Source of the DNA: Saccharicrinis sp963677345
Lineage (GTDB): Bacteria; Bacteroidota; Bacteroidia; Bacteroidales; Marinilabiliaceae
Length of the DNA: 64,000 nt
Direction of reading: 5' to 3'
NCBI GenBank assembly: GCA_963677345.2
Contig: CAXXLC010000028.1
Coordinates: forward strand, 1 to 64,000
The stretch's first letter is position 1. Each line of letters begins with the position of its first letter. The position numbers and the translations under genes are program-made. This document shows positions 41,465 through 49,931 of this stretch, in pieces. The notes below the pieces were generated by a model. It was not told the DNA's origin. It saw only the letters and a list, made by a program, of their open reading frames with translations, and did no database searches.

Positions 41465-43051
41465 TCACATTCTGAATACTCCGTAATCTCCTTTTTGATT
41501 TGTACTGTTTTGAATCATATTAAGACCTATAGATAAGACCATTCTTGTATCTGTAGGATCTATAATTCCATCATCCCAAAGTCTGCTTGTAGCATAATAA
41601 GGAGATGCTTCTTCTTTAAATCCTTCCATGATTTTTTGGCGCATTTCCATTAGCTCATTATCATTACTTACAATGCCCTTTTTGTTTTCCTGGTCTTTTT
41701 TTATTGTTGTTAGAACATCTGCTGCCTGTTGCGGTCCCATAACAGAAATACTTGCAGAAGGCCATAAAAATAAAAGACGGGGTCCAAAAGCCCTGCCGCC
41801 CATCGCATAATTACCGGCACCGTAACTACCACCGATAATAAAAGTAATGAACGGAACTTTGCTGTTAGCAAGAGCATTAACCATTTTAGCACCATCCTTA
41901 GCTATACCCATTCTTTCATAGTCTTTTCCAACCATAAATCCTGTGATATTTTGAAGAAATACCATAGGGATTTCCCGTTGATTGCACAGTTGTATAAAAT
42001 GAGCTCCTTTTTGAGAAGATTCTGAAAATAAAATACCATTATTGGCTAAAACACCTATTTTTTGGCCATTAATTGTTGCGAAACTAGTGACCAAAGTACT
42101 TCCATAATCAGGCTTAAATTCGTTATAGCTGTCCTGGTCTATAATTAGTTTTATCAGCTTTCTTACATCTTTATTATATTTTCCGGCTTCAGGTATCTCT
42201 TTATAAATTTCAGCAGGAGTTATGTTATGAAGCAGATTATAATTCTCAGGGTTATTTTTCTTTTTACTTAAAGGTAAAAACTGAAATATATTACGACATA
42301 TTTCTATGGCGTGATGATCGTCTTCTGCCAAATGATCGGCCACTCCAGATTGTGAAGTGTGCATTTGACCACCTCCGAGTTCTTCTGCACTTACCTCTTC
42401 GCCAGTAGCAGCTTTGACCAAAGGAGGACCACCCAGGAATATCGTACCCTGATTTTTTACAATAATTGTTTCGTCACTCATAGCCGGGATGTATGCACCA
42501 CCTGCGGTACAAGATCCCATTACAATACTGATTTGAGGTATGCCCTGGGCAGATAAACGTGCCTGGTTATAAAAGATTCTCCCAAAATCATTCTTATCTG
42601 GAAATACCTTTGCTTGCTCTGGCAAAAATATGCCTCCTGAATCTACCAGGTAAACACAGGCTAAATTGTTTTCATAGGCAATTTCCTGAGCCCTAAGATG
42701 TTTTTTTATGGTTTCTTCAATGTAAGTTCCTCCTTTTATTGTTGCATCATTAGCAACTATTATGGTTTCACGACCATGAATATATCCTATGCCAGTTACA
42801 ATTCCAGCTGAAGGAAAGTTATTATTGTATTTGCCATAAGCAGCAAGCTGTGACAATTCTAAAAATGGTGAGTTTTCATCTAATAATAATTCTATTCTTT
42901 CTCGAACTAATAGTTTACCTTTTTTTTTATGTTGTTCCTGTTTTTTTTTGTTCTGATTTAAGATTTGATGAGTTATAATTTTAAATTCTGCAACCGCTTT
43001 AGGAATTCCTAAGTTCAGATAAATATCCAGTTTTTCCTCAATACCTGTCAT
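41465..43051 (-). CDS. 3-methylcrotonyl-CoA carboxylase beta (carboxyltransferase) subunit
   Basis: A 528-residue carboxyltransferase that moves CO2 from biotin to 3-methylcrotonyl-CoA. Sequence typical of this enzyme includes VDSGGIFLPEQAKVFPDKND, GRIFYNQARLSAQGIPQI, VMGSCTAGGAYIPAMSDE, QGTIFLGGPPLVKAATGE and SGVADHLAEDD, distinguishing it from propionyl-CoA carboxylase beta. The start MTGIEEKLD at 43051 is preferred; an ATG 21 bases upstream is in frame. It is the first gene of the nine-gene minus-strand block, and the divergent PhnP-like gene shares its 110 to 130 base upstream region. The hydratase gene follows after 73 bases. Confidence 0.92.
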   Translation of the reverse strand: MTGIEEKLDIYLNLGIPKAVAEFKIITHQILNQNKKKQEQHKKKGKLLVRERIELLLDENSPFLELSQLAAYGKYNNNFPSAGIVTGIGYIHGRETIIVANDATIKGGTYIEETIKKHLRAQEIAYENNLACVYLVDSGGIFLPEQAKVFPDKNDFGRIFYNQARLSAQGIPQISIVMGSCTAGGAYIPAMSDETIIVKNQGTIFLGGPPLVKAATGEEVSAEELGGGQMHTSQSGVADHLAEDDHHAIEICRNIFQFLPLSKKKNNPENYNLLHNITPAEIYKEIPEAGKYNKDVRKLIKLIIDQDSYNEFKPDYGSTLVTSFATINGQKIGVLANNGILFSESSQKGAHFIQLCNQREIPMVFLQNITGFMVGKDYERMGIAKDGAKMVNALANSKVPFITFIIGGSYGAGNYAMGGRAFGPRLLFLWPSASISVMGPQQAADVLTTIKKDQENKKGIVSNDNELMEMRQKIMEGFKEEASPYYATSRLWDDGIIDPTDTRMVLSIGLNMIQNSTNQKGDYGVFRM

Positions 43052-43180
43052 AATTATGCGCTCTGATAACATTTACAAGTACTAACCAATATTTATAGAA
43101 AATGTTTATTGGCTATTATTAATAAATCTATTCAATAGTGTTTTGTATCTTTGAATTTGTGAATTATAAATACGCATAGA

Positions 43181-43945
43181 TTGAAAATTACTTTTTTAGG
43201 AACAGGAACTTCTCAAGGTGTACCTGTTATTGCATGTGATTGTAGGGTATGTAAATCAGAAGATCAAAAAGATAAACGTTTACGTTCTTCTGTTTTAATT
43301 GAAATAGATAACATTACCCTGGTTATAGATTCAGGTCCGGATTTTAGACAGCAAATGTTAAATGCAAATGTCCGTTCATTAGATGGTATATTGTTTACCC
43401 ATGAGCATAAGGATCATATAGCAGGTTTAGATGATGTTAGAGCTTTTAATTGGGTAAATAAAAGGCACGTGGATGTATATGCTGAAAATAGAGTCATTAA
43501 TGCATTAATCACAGAATTTGGATATGCCTTTGCAGAAAAGCCTTATCCGGGAGTTCCTAAAATTGATTTAAATACGATAAGCGAAGAGCCATTTTTTATT
43601 AAAGATGTTAAAATTATACCTGTTCGGGGTAAACACTTGCATTTACCTGTGTTAGGATATCGTGTGGGTGATTTTACATATTTAACGGACTTTAATTATA
43701 TATCAAACAGTGAAATAGAGAAGATTATGGGTTCTAAGGTTGTGGTAGTTAATGGTGTTAGGAAAGACCCTCATATTTCACATTACTGTTTAAGTGAATC
43801 AATTGAAGTAATTCAGAAAGTGAATCCTCCTAAAGGATACATCACGCATATTTCACATCAATTAGGGCTTTTTAAAGAAGAGGATCCTCAATTGCCTGAT
43901 AATATTCATTTGGCATATGATGGATTAGAGTTAATGATAGATTGA
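43181..43945 (+). CDS. PhnP-like metallo-beta-lactamase-fold hydrolase
   Basis: A 254-residue MBL-fold protein. KITFLGTGTSQGVPVIACDCRVC at the N-terminus (shown in part: GTGTSQGVP and CDCRVC) is typical of the PhnP/RNase Z-like group with a structural zinc-binding cysteine pair. FTHEHKDHIAGLDD is the HxHxDH metal site, and RGKHLHLPVLGYR and HISHQLG supply further ligands. The start is TTG at 43181, since the frame is closed by a stop at 43160 and no ATG or GTG is available; TATCTTTG at 43146-43153 is a good -7 promoter element. It is likely a phosphodiesterase; substrate unknown. Confidence 0.85.
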   Translation: MKITFLGTGTSQGVPVIACDCRVCKSEDQKDKRLRSSVLIEIDNITLVIDSGPDFRQQMLNANVRSLDGILFTHEHKDHIAGLDDVRAFNWVNKRHVDVYAENRVINALITEFGYAFAEKPYPGVPKIDLNTISEEPFFIKDVKIIPVRGKHLHLPVLGYRVGDFTYLTDFNYISNSEIEKIMGSKVVVVNGVRKDPHISHYCLSESIEVIQKVNPPKGYITHISHQLGLFKEEDPQLPDNIHLAYDGLELMID

Positions 43946-44071
43946 TTTGTTGATCTTGTAATTATAATATCTTATTTGTGCAACCTTATTGAAAAATGCA
44001 AGTTTTGAGAATTAACCTCAGAATTGCATGGTTTACAGATGAGTTTAATCTGTACGAACTTCAGATGAATG

Positions 44072-45940
44072 TTATTCAAATTTATCGGTATATGGTTTTT
44101 TAATGTCAAAAGACTTAAAATTTCCTACGTTTTCTCCAGATAGTCTATAATCAAAAGAGCTACCACCCAACGGTATCCTCGGGAAATAAGCAATCTGTAA
44201 TTGGATAGTTTTAAATACCAAATGGTCATTTCTTATTCGTATACCAACACCAACAGAATAGTAAGGTTTTGTTTTTAATAAAGTCTGATTTTCGCTAATC
44301 CATCCAATGTCAGCAAAGCTAAACGGAACAATTTTAAATCCATAAATATCTTTTGGAGTAAATAAGACGCTTTCTGAGTTTATTACAAATTTTTGGGTTC
44401 CTTTAAGTTGGTTGCTACGATATGAAGTAATCCCCGGAGAGGATTGAGTTAAGTAAAAATATTGTGCATGATCCAGATGCATAGCTTTTGTATAATAAGA
44501 TGAAATAAAATATCTGAATCGATGATAGCCAAATTTTTTTAGTGAAGAAATATATCTTGTTCCTATTCTCATTAATGTTCTTTCAGGATTTTTTTGGTAG
44601 AAAAATGAATTCAAATCTGCACTAAAATATACGTACCCCTTATTAGGAACAATTGCCGAACCAAATGAAAAGTGACCACCTAAATACATACGGTTTTTCT
44701 TTTCGTTTGTATTTACTCCTAAGGTAACAGCAGAAAGAAAACCATATGGAACATCCTCTATACGACCGTAATTATAAATTAAAGTGTTTTTATAATAATT
44801 TCTTTTATTAAATGATAAACCGGTAAAAAAATAATAGTTTGGTGTGTAGTAGGCTTTATTGGCTAAAGAGTCTGGTAGATTAGAAAACTCATTAATGATA
44901 ACCTGTCCTAAAACACCGATTGTGGATCGGTTAAAGTAGTTGGTGGAATTAATCAGAAAACTTCTGCCGAGCCACATATCCCGATTTAAAAAGTCGTAAT
45001 TATTATATGTTTTATTTTCATCGGCATTATTAAGTGGAATCTTTATGTTTCTGTAAAAGTTTATACCCCCGGCATATTTTGTTTCAGGAGTATAAAAGTC
45101 CTTGTTAAAACCACAAGCAACAAAATTATCATTAACTGTATTGTTGATTTCAGCATTAAATGAAATGAAGGAACCATAAATATTGTTCCATAAAATGTTT
45201 TCGTGATAACCAAAATTATATTTTTCAGTTGCCCGGCTATCTACCAGATGGTTCATTTCTAATCCATACCCCAATACGTTTTTACTAAAGATACTGGTGC
45301 TAAACCTGTTTGTTGAAACAGTTCCGGAAATACCATAAGGATATGAATCCTGAGTTATTATTAATACATCTACCAGAGTTGTGTCTATAGTAGCTGGTTC
45401 TATTAAAATTATTGCATCAGTTATAAAATTAAGCGATCGTAACATACGCTCACTTTCGTTGATATTTGGGATGTTTACTAACTCTCCTTTTTTGAATGTA
45501 AGGGTGTTCGTAATAATACTTTTTTTGGTCTGAAATCTCAGTTTACTTAATGTTTTTTCGAGTTTATTAGTAGAGAAATCTATGGTATCAAGGATATTTC
45601 TGGCAAAAGGTGAAATTTGTTTAATGTTTATAGTTCTAATGATCTTTTGATTGTATTTTTTGTGTTCATTTTCAATTGATAAAAGGAGTTCGTTAGGTGA
45701 TATGTTGGAATCTTTTGATACTACAAGCCATTCGAAAAGCTTTTTGTAAATGAAACTACTGTCTTTGCTGTTTTCTAATAATTGGTGAATTGAAGTACCT
45801 GAATTTATTACAGAGTTGATGCCTTTGTTTTGAGAAAATCCGTTTGGTAAAAAACAATATAAAAGTAAGGCAACCCAAAGCAGCTTTTTGATGCCGACTT
45901 TAAATCCTCCTGCTAATATGCGTTTTACTGGTTTTTTCAA
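44072..45940 (-). CDS. POTRA-containing outer-membrane beta-barrel protein
   Basis: A 622-residue outer-membrane protein that I recognise only by architecture. A hydrophobic signal segment lies at about residues 18-36 (ending NGFSQ). Residues about 125-200 resemble a POTRA domain (KKGELVNIPNINESERML, then RSLNFITDAIILIEP and VLIITQD), the pattern of Omp85-type proteins. The rest (from about 205) is tyrosine- and glycine-rich with alternating strands, a probable barrel. It lacks an obvious VRGF/Y lid-lock motif of BamA. It may be a divergent Omp85/TamA relative involved in lipid or protein handling. It converges on the PhnP-like gene and follows the PepSY gene by 32 bases. Confidence 0.7.
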   Translation of the reverse strand: MKKPVKRILAGGFKVGIKKLLWVALLLYCFLPNGFSQNKGINSVINSGTSIHQLLENSKDSSFIYKKLFEWLVVSKDSNISPNELLLSIENEHKKYNQKIIRTINIKQISPFARNILDTIDFSTNKLEKTLSKLRFQTKKSIITNTLTFKKGELVNIPNINESERMLRSLNFITDAIILIEPATIDTTLVDVLIITQDSYPYGISGTVSTNRFSTSIFSKNVLGYGLEMNHLVDSRATEKYNFGYHENILWNNIYGSFISFNAEINNTVNDNFVACGFNKDFYTPETKYAGGINFYRNIKIPLNNADENKTYNNYDFLNRDMWLGRSFLINSTNYFNRSTIGVLGQVIINEFSNLPDSLANKAYYTPNYYFFTGLSFNKRNYYKNTLIYNYGRIEDVPYGFLSAVTLGVNTNEKKNRMYLGGHFSFGSAIVPNKGYVYFSADLNSFFYQKNPERTLMRIGTRYISSLKKFGYHRFRYFISSYYTKAMHLDHAQYFYLTQSSPGITSYRSNQLKGTQKFVINSESVLFTPKDIYGFKIVPFSFADIGWISENQTLLKTKPYYSVGVGIRIRNDHLVFKTIQLQIAYFPRIPLGGSSFDYRLSGENVGNFKSFDIKKPYTDKFE

Positions 45941-45972
45941 AGTATATCAAATGTAATCAATTTATTAGGTGC

Positions 45973-46524
45973 TTAATACAAAAAGTAAATAATAACAGGT
46001 ACAGTTATACCTATACTCATAATTATAAAACCACGCCATATAAATCCATTGTTGCCTTTCGGAATAATTAAACCACTTAGTGTAATTAATATTAAACAAA
46101 TGGCAAATACATCAGAAAAATATTTCCATATTTTACCTGGATTATAATGTAAGAAGTTTACGGAACTAAAAAATGGTCGTTCTTTTATTTCTTCAACTAG
46201 AACTAAATTTGTTTTTGTATTAAAAGAAATTGTTGATCCTCCGGATAGAAATATTTTTAAACTATTGGAATCTGGAAGATAATGTTTTCGATAAATCTCG
46301 TTAATTCTTGATTCATTGATTATAGAGTTGATTATTTTTATACTGGATAATGAATCGTCGGGTTGTAGGTAAAATTCAAAAGTATTTGTGGAAATAATAT
46401 AATTAGGATTCCAATCGTGTTTATGATTTAAGGCAATTCCACTTAAAGCATATATAATAATCATTCCCGTGAAAAAATATCCTAAATCACGATGTATGAT
46501 GCGATTAATTTTTCTTAAATTCAT
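45973..46524 (-). CDS. PepSY-associated transmembrane protein
   Basis: A 183-residue membrane protein with three hydrophobic helices. The N-terminal pattern INRIIHRDLGYFFTGMIIIY, then SGIALNHKHDWNP, is that of Bacteroidota PepSY-associated TM proteins. A periplasmic domain (about 45-130) follows, then two helices. Relatives often sit beside TonB-dependent siderophore or metal uptake genes and are thought to assist reductive iron or copper handling. Here it follows a cysteine-rich lipoprotein, from which it is separated by a terminator-like hairpin, and precedes a barrel protein. Confidence 0.8.
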   Translation of the reverse strand: MNLRKINRIIHRDLGYFFTGMIIIYALSGIALNHKHDWNPNYIISTNTFEFYLQPDDSLSSIKIINSIINESRINEIYRKHYLPDSNSLKIFLSGGSTISFNTKTNLVLVEEIKERPFFSSVNFLHYNPGKIWKYFSDVFAICLILITLSGLIIPKGNNGFIWRGFIIMSIGITVPVIIYFLY

Positions 46525-46531
46525 TAAAAAA

Positions 46532-46558
46532 CAAAAAAAGCCGACAGTGAGCCGGCTT
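46532..46558 (-). terminator. Terminator hairpin between lipoprotein and PepSY genes
   Basis: On the minus strand AAGCCG and CGGCTT enclose GCTCACTGT and are followed by seven T. It stands only 8 bases before the PepSY start codon, so it may act as an attenuator as well as a terminator. Confidence 0.7.
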
Positions 46559-46567
46559 AATATTTAT

Positions 46568-47059
46568 TTAAATTTGTTTGAAATTATCACAAGCCATTAC
46601 ATAATCATTGGCTTTTTCTTCTGAGGTACAGGATTCACCATCCTGGTGTGTGTCATGTGTTTTAATAATATCAATTACTCCTGAAGCAATAATTGTTTCA
46701 CCTTCAAGACTAGGTTCAAACTTGCTGATGTTCTCTCCAGCTTCAACTCTTATAAAAACAGAATCATTACTACCTTTGAGAAACATTTTTTTACCTGTCT
46801 TTTTGCAGGTATGCATCACTAAACCTTGAAGTTCGATTTTTTTATTGATATAATTTTCTGGATTTGCTAATAATTGATCTACTGTTACAACCATACTATC
46901 TGTTGCAGTTAAATTATTGTCAATAGATTTACTTGAACAGCATTCGCTTGATTGTTTTGTGTTTGCACAGCAATTCTGAGATTTTGACTCTTTAGAAGAT
47001 TTTGATACACAAGCCAGTAGGAGTGCGGCAAAAATTATACTTAAAACTAAATTTTTCAT
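46568..47059 (-). CDS. Cysteine-rich lipoprotein with OB-like domain
   Basis: A 163-residue lipoprotein with lipobox AALLLAC. Residues 17-50 hold a cysteine-rich stretch (NCCANTK, SECCSSK), which could bind a thiophilic metal. From about residue 58 there is an OB-like domain: VTVDQLLANPENYINKKIEL, then GLVMHTC, KKMFLKG, SVFIRVEAG and IIASGVI. Additional His/Asp-rich sequence (THDTHQDGESC) occurs near the C-terminus. The family is unnamed to me. The neighbouring PepSY membrane protein suggests a role in metal handling in the periplasm, but this is inference. Confidence 0.65.
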   Translation of the reverse strand: MKNLVLSIIFAALLLACVSKSSKESKSQNCCANTKQSSECCSSKSIDNNLTATDSMVVTVDQLLANPENYINKKIELQGLVMHTCKKTGKKMFLKGSNDSVFIRVEAGENISKFEPSLEGETIIASGVIDIIKTHDTHQDGESCTSEEKANDYVMACDNFKQI

Positions 47060-47285
47060 ATACTATAATATCTTTTTTAATGGTCATATGGAACTAACAA
47101 ACAAATATAAAAATTACTCTTGCTATACAAAACAATATAGGAAAATAGTTTTAGGAAATAATAGCAGAAAACAACTCCATATTTATGTTAAGTTGACACA
47201 TTTAATTGCGGTTACACGACAAATTGACATTAAATATGTATTGGAAGCAAATTTGATGTACGAAGAGAAAATAAAACTAAACGTT

Positions 47286-49868
47286 ATGAATTTTAAGGAG
47301 TATACAATAAAGTCACAGGAGGCAATTCAACAAGCCGTGAATATTGCTTCTTCTAAAGGTCATCAGGCTATTGAGCCCGGCCATATATTAAAAGGAATTG
47401 TAGAGGTAGAAGAAAATATTATTTCTTTTTTATTTAGTAAACTTAATGTTAACAATATAAATAATGCACTAAATGCTATTATTGAATCATACCCGAAAGT
47501 TTCAGGTGGGGAACCATATTTATCCAGAACAACAAATGATGTTCTTCAAAAAGCAAAATCTTATCTAAAGGAATTCAATGATCAATATGTATCTATAGAG
47601 CATTTACTTTTAGGTCTTTTAGCAATTAAAGATTCGGTTTCATCTATGTTAAAAGATGCGGGTGTTACAGAAAAAGACCTGAAAACTGCAATTATGGAAC
47701 TTAGAAAAGGAGCAACTGTCGATTCGCAAACAGCAGAAGATAATTTTAATGCTTTAAATCGATTTGCGATTAATTTAAATGAGCAAGCCAGAAACGGTAA
47801 GCTGGATCCTGTAATTGGTAGAGATGAAGAAATTAGAAGAGTACTTCAAATACTGTCTCGAAGAACTAAAAATAACCCTATTTTAATTGGGGAGCCAGGC
47901 GTAGGTAAAACGGCTATTGGTGAAGGACTTGCTATTAGAATTGTAAATGGTGATGTTCCCGAGAATTTAAAATCTAAAATGATTTACTCTCTTGATATGG
48001 GAGCCTTAGTAGCAGGTGCTAAATATAAAGGAGAGTTCGAAGAACGATTAAAAGCGGTTGTTAAAGAGGTAATTAACAGTAACGGAGATATTATTCTTTT
48101 CATTGATGAAATACATACTTTGGTAGGTGCAGGAAAAGGTGAAGGAGCTATGGATGCTGCAAACATTTTAAAACCTGCTTTAGCAAGAGGGGAATTGCGT
48201 GCAGTTGGTGCAACAACTTTAAGCGAATACCAAAAGTATTTTGAAAAAGACAAAGCTCTGGAGCGCCGTTTTCAAATTGTTCGGGTAGATGAGCCTGATG
48301 TTATTAGTGCTATATCAATTTTAAGAGGATTAAAAGAGCGATATGAAAACCATCATAAGGTAAGAATTAAAGATGATGCAATCATTGCTGCTGTAAATTT
48401 GTCTAATAAATATATTTCAGATCGTTTTTTGCCTGATAAAGCCATTGACTTAATAGATGAAGCAGCTTCTAAATTAAGATTGGAGATGAATTCTGTCCCT
48501 GAAGAAATTGATGAACTTGACAGAAGAGTAAGTCAGTTAGAAATTGAAAGAGAAGCTATTAAAAGGGAAGGGGATAAGCTTAAACTTGAAGTTTTAAATG
48601 CTGAATTAGCGCAACTTAAGGATGAACGATCTACTTTACGTGCAAAATGGCAGGAAGAGAAGAATATAGTTGATCAGATTCAAAGTTACAAGTCTAACAT
48701 TGAAGAATTTAAATTTCAGGCTGAAAAAGCAGAACGTGAAGGTCAGTTTGATAAAGTAGCGGAATTACGATATGGGAAAATAAAAGAAGCTGAAGAAAAA
48801 ATAATTCAATTGAAAGAGACTTTAAGTCAGAAACAATCAGAAAATCCAATGCTTAAGGAAGAAGTGGATTCTGAAGATGTAGCGGGTGTTATCAGTAGGT
48901 GGACAGGTATTCCAATAACAAAAATGCTTAAAAGTGAAAAAGAAAAATTACTGTCGCTTGAAGAAGAGTTGCATAAAAGAGTTGTTGGGCAAAATGATGC
49001 CATTGAAGCTGTTTCGGATGCCATCAGAAGGAGTAGAGCAGGTTTGCAAGATGAAAGAAGACCAGTAGGCTCATTTATATTCTTGGGTATGTCAGGAGTT
49101 GGTAAAACTGAATTAGCCAAAACGCTTGCTTCCTTTTTGTTTGATGATGAGAATAAAATGACCAGGATAGATATGTCTGAATTTCAGGAAAGGCATTCGG
49201 TTTCAAGGCTAATTGGTGCACCTCCGGGGTATGTAGGTTATGATGAAGGAGGTCAATTGACAGAGGCTGTTAGAAGGAAACCATATTCTGTAGTGTTACT
49301 GGATGAAATAGAAAAGGCACACCCAGATGTGTTTAATGTTTTATTACAGGTTTTAGATGATGGTCGTTTAACAGACAATAAAGGGCGTGTTGTAGATTTT
49401 AAAAATACGATTATAATAATGACCTCAAATGCAGGATCAGATATTATACAGCGTAATTTTGAAGGGATTAAGGAGGAAGAGATTTCTAAGGTCACTGAAA
49501 AATCTAAAGATGAAGTCTTTCATTTATTAAGGCAGACCATTCGACCTGAGTTTTTAAATAGGATTGATGATATCATCATGTTTACTCCTTTAATACATAA
49601 AGAAATCAAAGAAATTGTTAAGATGCAAATTAGCTCTATTGCCAATGTATTAAAAGCAAAAATGATTGATATTGAAATAACAGACAATGCAGTTGAGTTT
49701 ATTGCAAACGTTGGATTTGATCCTTTATTTGGAGCAAGACCTATCAAGAGGGTGGTTCAAAAAAATATACTAAATGAATTGTCTAAACGAATATTATCCG
49801 ACGAAGTTAACAAAGATGAGCTAATCGTTATTGATTCTGAAGGAGGAAACCTAATATTTAAAAATTAG
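47286..49868 (+). CDS. clpB: ClpB-type disaggregase
   Basis: An 860-residue Hsp100 ATPase, the usual ClpB length. It starts at MNFKEYTIKSQ (47286); the frame continues upstream for 66 codons without similarity and is not part of it. Domains in order: Clp N-domain (1-145), first AAA+ module with GEPGVGKTAIGEG and FIDEIHTLVGAG, coiled-coil middle domain (about 400-530), second AAA+ module with GMSGVGKTELAK and VLLDEIEKAH, and the C-terminal cap. It extracts and refolds aggregated proteins with DnaK. Two TTGACA words 31 bases apart lie in the 226 bases upstream (47193, 47224); no TAnnTTTG promoter was found, so regulation is unclear. Confidence 0.95.
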   Translation: MNFKEYTIKSQEAIQQAVNIASSKGHQAIEPGHILKGIVEVEENIISFLFSKLNVNNINNALNAIIESYPKVSGGEPYLSRTTNDVLQKAKSYLKEFNDQYVSIEHLLLGLLAIKDSVSSMLKDAGVTEKDLKTAIMELRKGATVDSQTAEDNFNALNRFAINLNEQARNGKLDPVIGRDEEIRRVLQILSRRTKNNPILIGEPGVGKTAIGEGLAIRIVNGDVPENLKSKMIYSLDMGALVAGAKYKGEFEERLKAVVKEVINSNGDIILFIDEIHTLVGAGKGEGAMDAANILKPALARGELRAVGATTLSEYQKYFEKDKALERRFQIVRVDEPDVISAISILRGLKERYENHHKVRIKDDAIIAAVNLSNKYISDRFLPDKAIDLIDEAASKLRLEMNSVPEEIDELDRRVSQLEIEREAIKREGDKLKLEVLNAELAQLKDERSTLRAKWQEEKNIVDQIQSYKSNIEEFKFQAEKAEREGQFDKVAELRYGKIKEAEEKIIQLKETLSQKQSENPMLKEEVDSEDVAGVISRWTGIPITKMLKSEKEKLLSLEEELHKRVVGQNDAIEAVSDAIRRSRAGLQDERRPVGSFIFLGMSGVGKTELAKTLASFLFDDENKMTRIDMSEFQERHSVSRLIGAPPGYVGYDEGGQLTEAVRRKPYSVVLLDEIEKAHPDVFNVLLQVLDDGRLTDNKGRVVDFKNTIIIMTSNAGSDIIQRNFEGIKEEEISKVTEKSKDEVFHLLRQTIRPEFLNRIDDIIMFTPLIHKEIKEIVKMQISSIANVLKAKMIDIEITDNAVEFIANVGFDPLFGARPIKRVVQKNILNELSKRILSDEVNKDELIVIDSEGGNLIFKN

Positions 49869-49875
49869 CAAACAT

Positions 49876-49908
49876 AAAGGGGTGATTCACAAAATAAATC
49901 ACCCCTTT
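49876..49908. terminator. Bidirectional terminator between clpB and asnB
   Basis: AAAGGGGTGATT pairs with AATCACCCCTTT around an A/T loop. A and T runs on both sides suit termination of both convergent genes. Confidence 0.85.
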
Positions 49909-49931
49909 GTCTCATATTTTATAGCATGAAA

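Noticed and set aside
47088..47285. 66-residue N-terminal extension of ClpB
   Set aside because: The sequence does not resemble a ClpB N-domain, while MNFKEYTIKSQ at 47286 matches the family start and yields the standard length.
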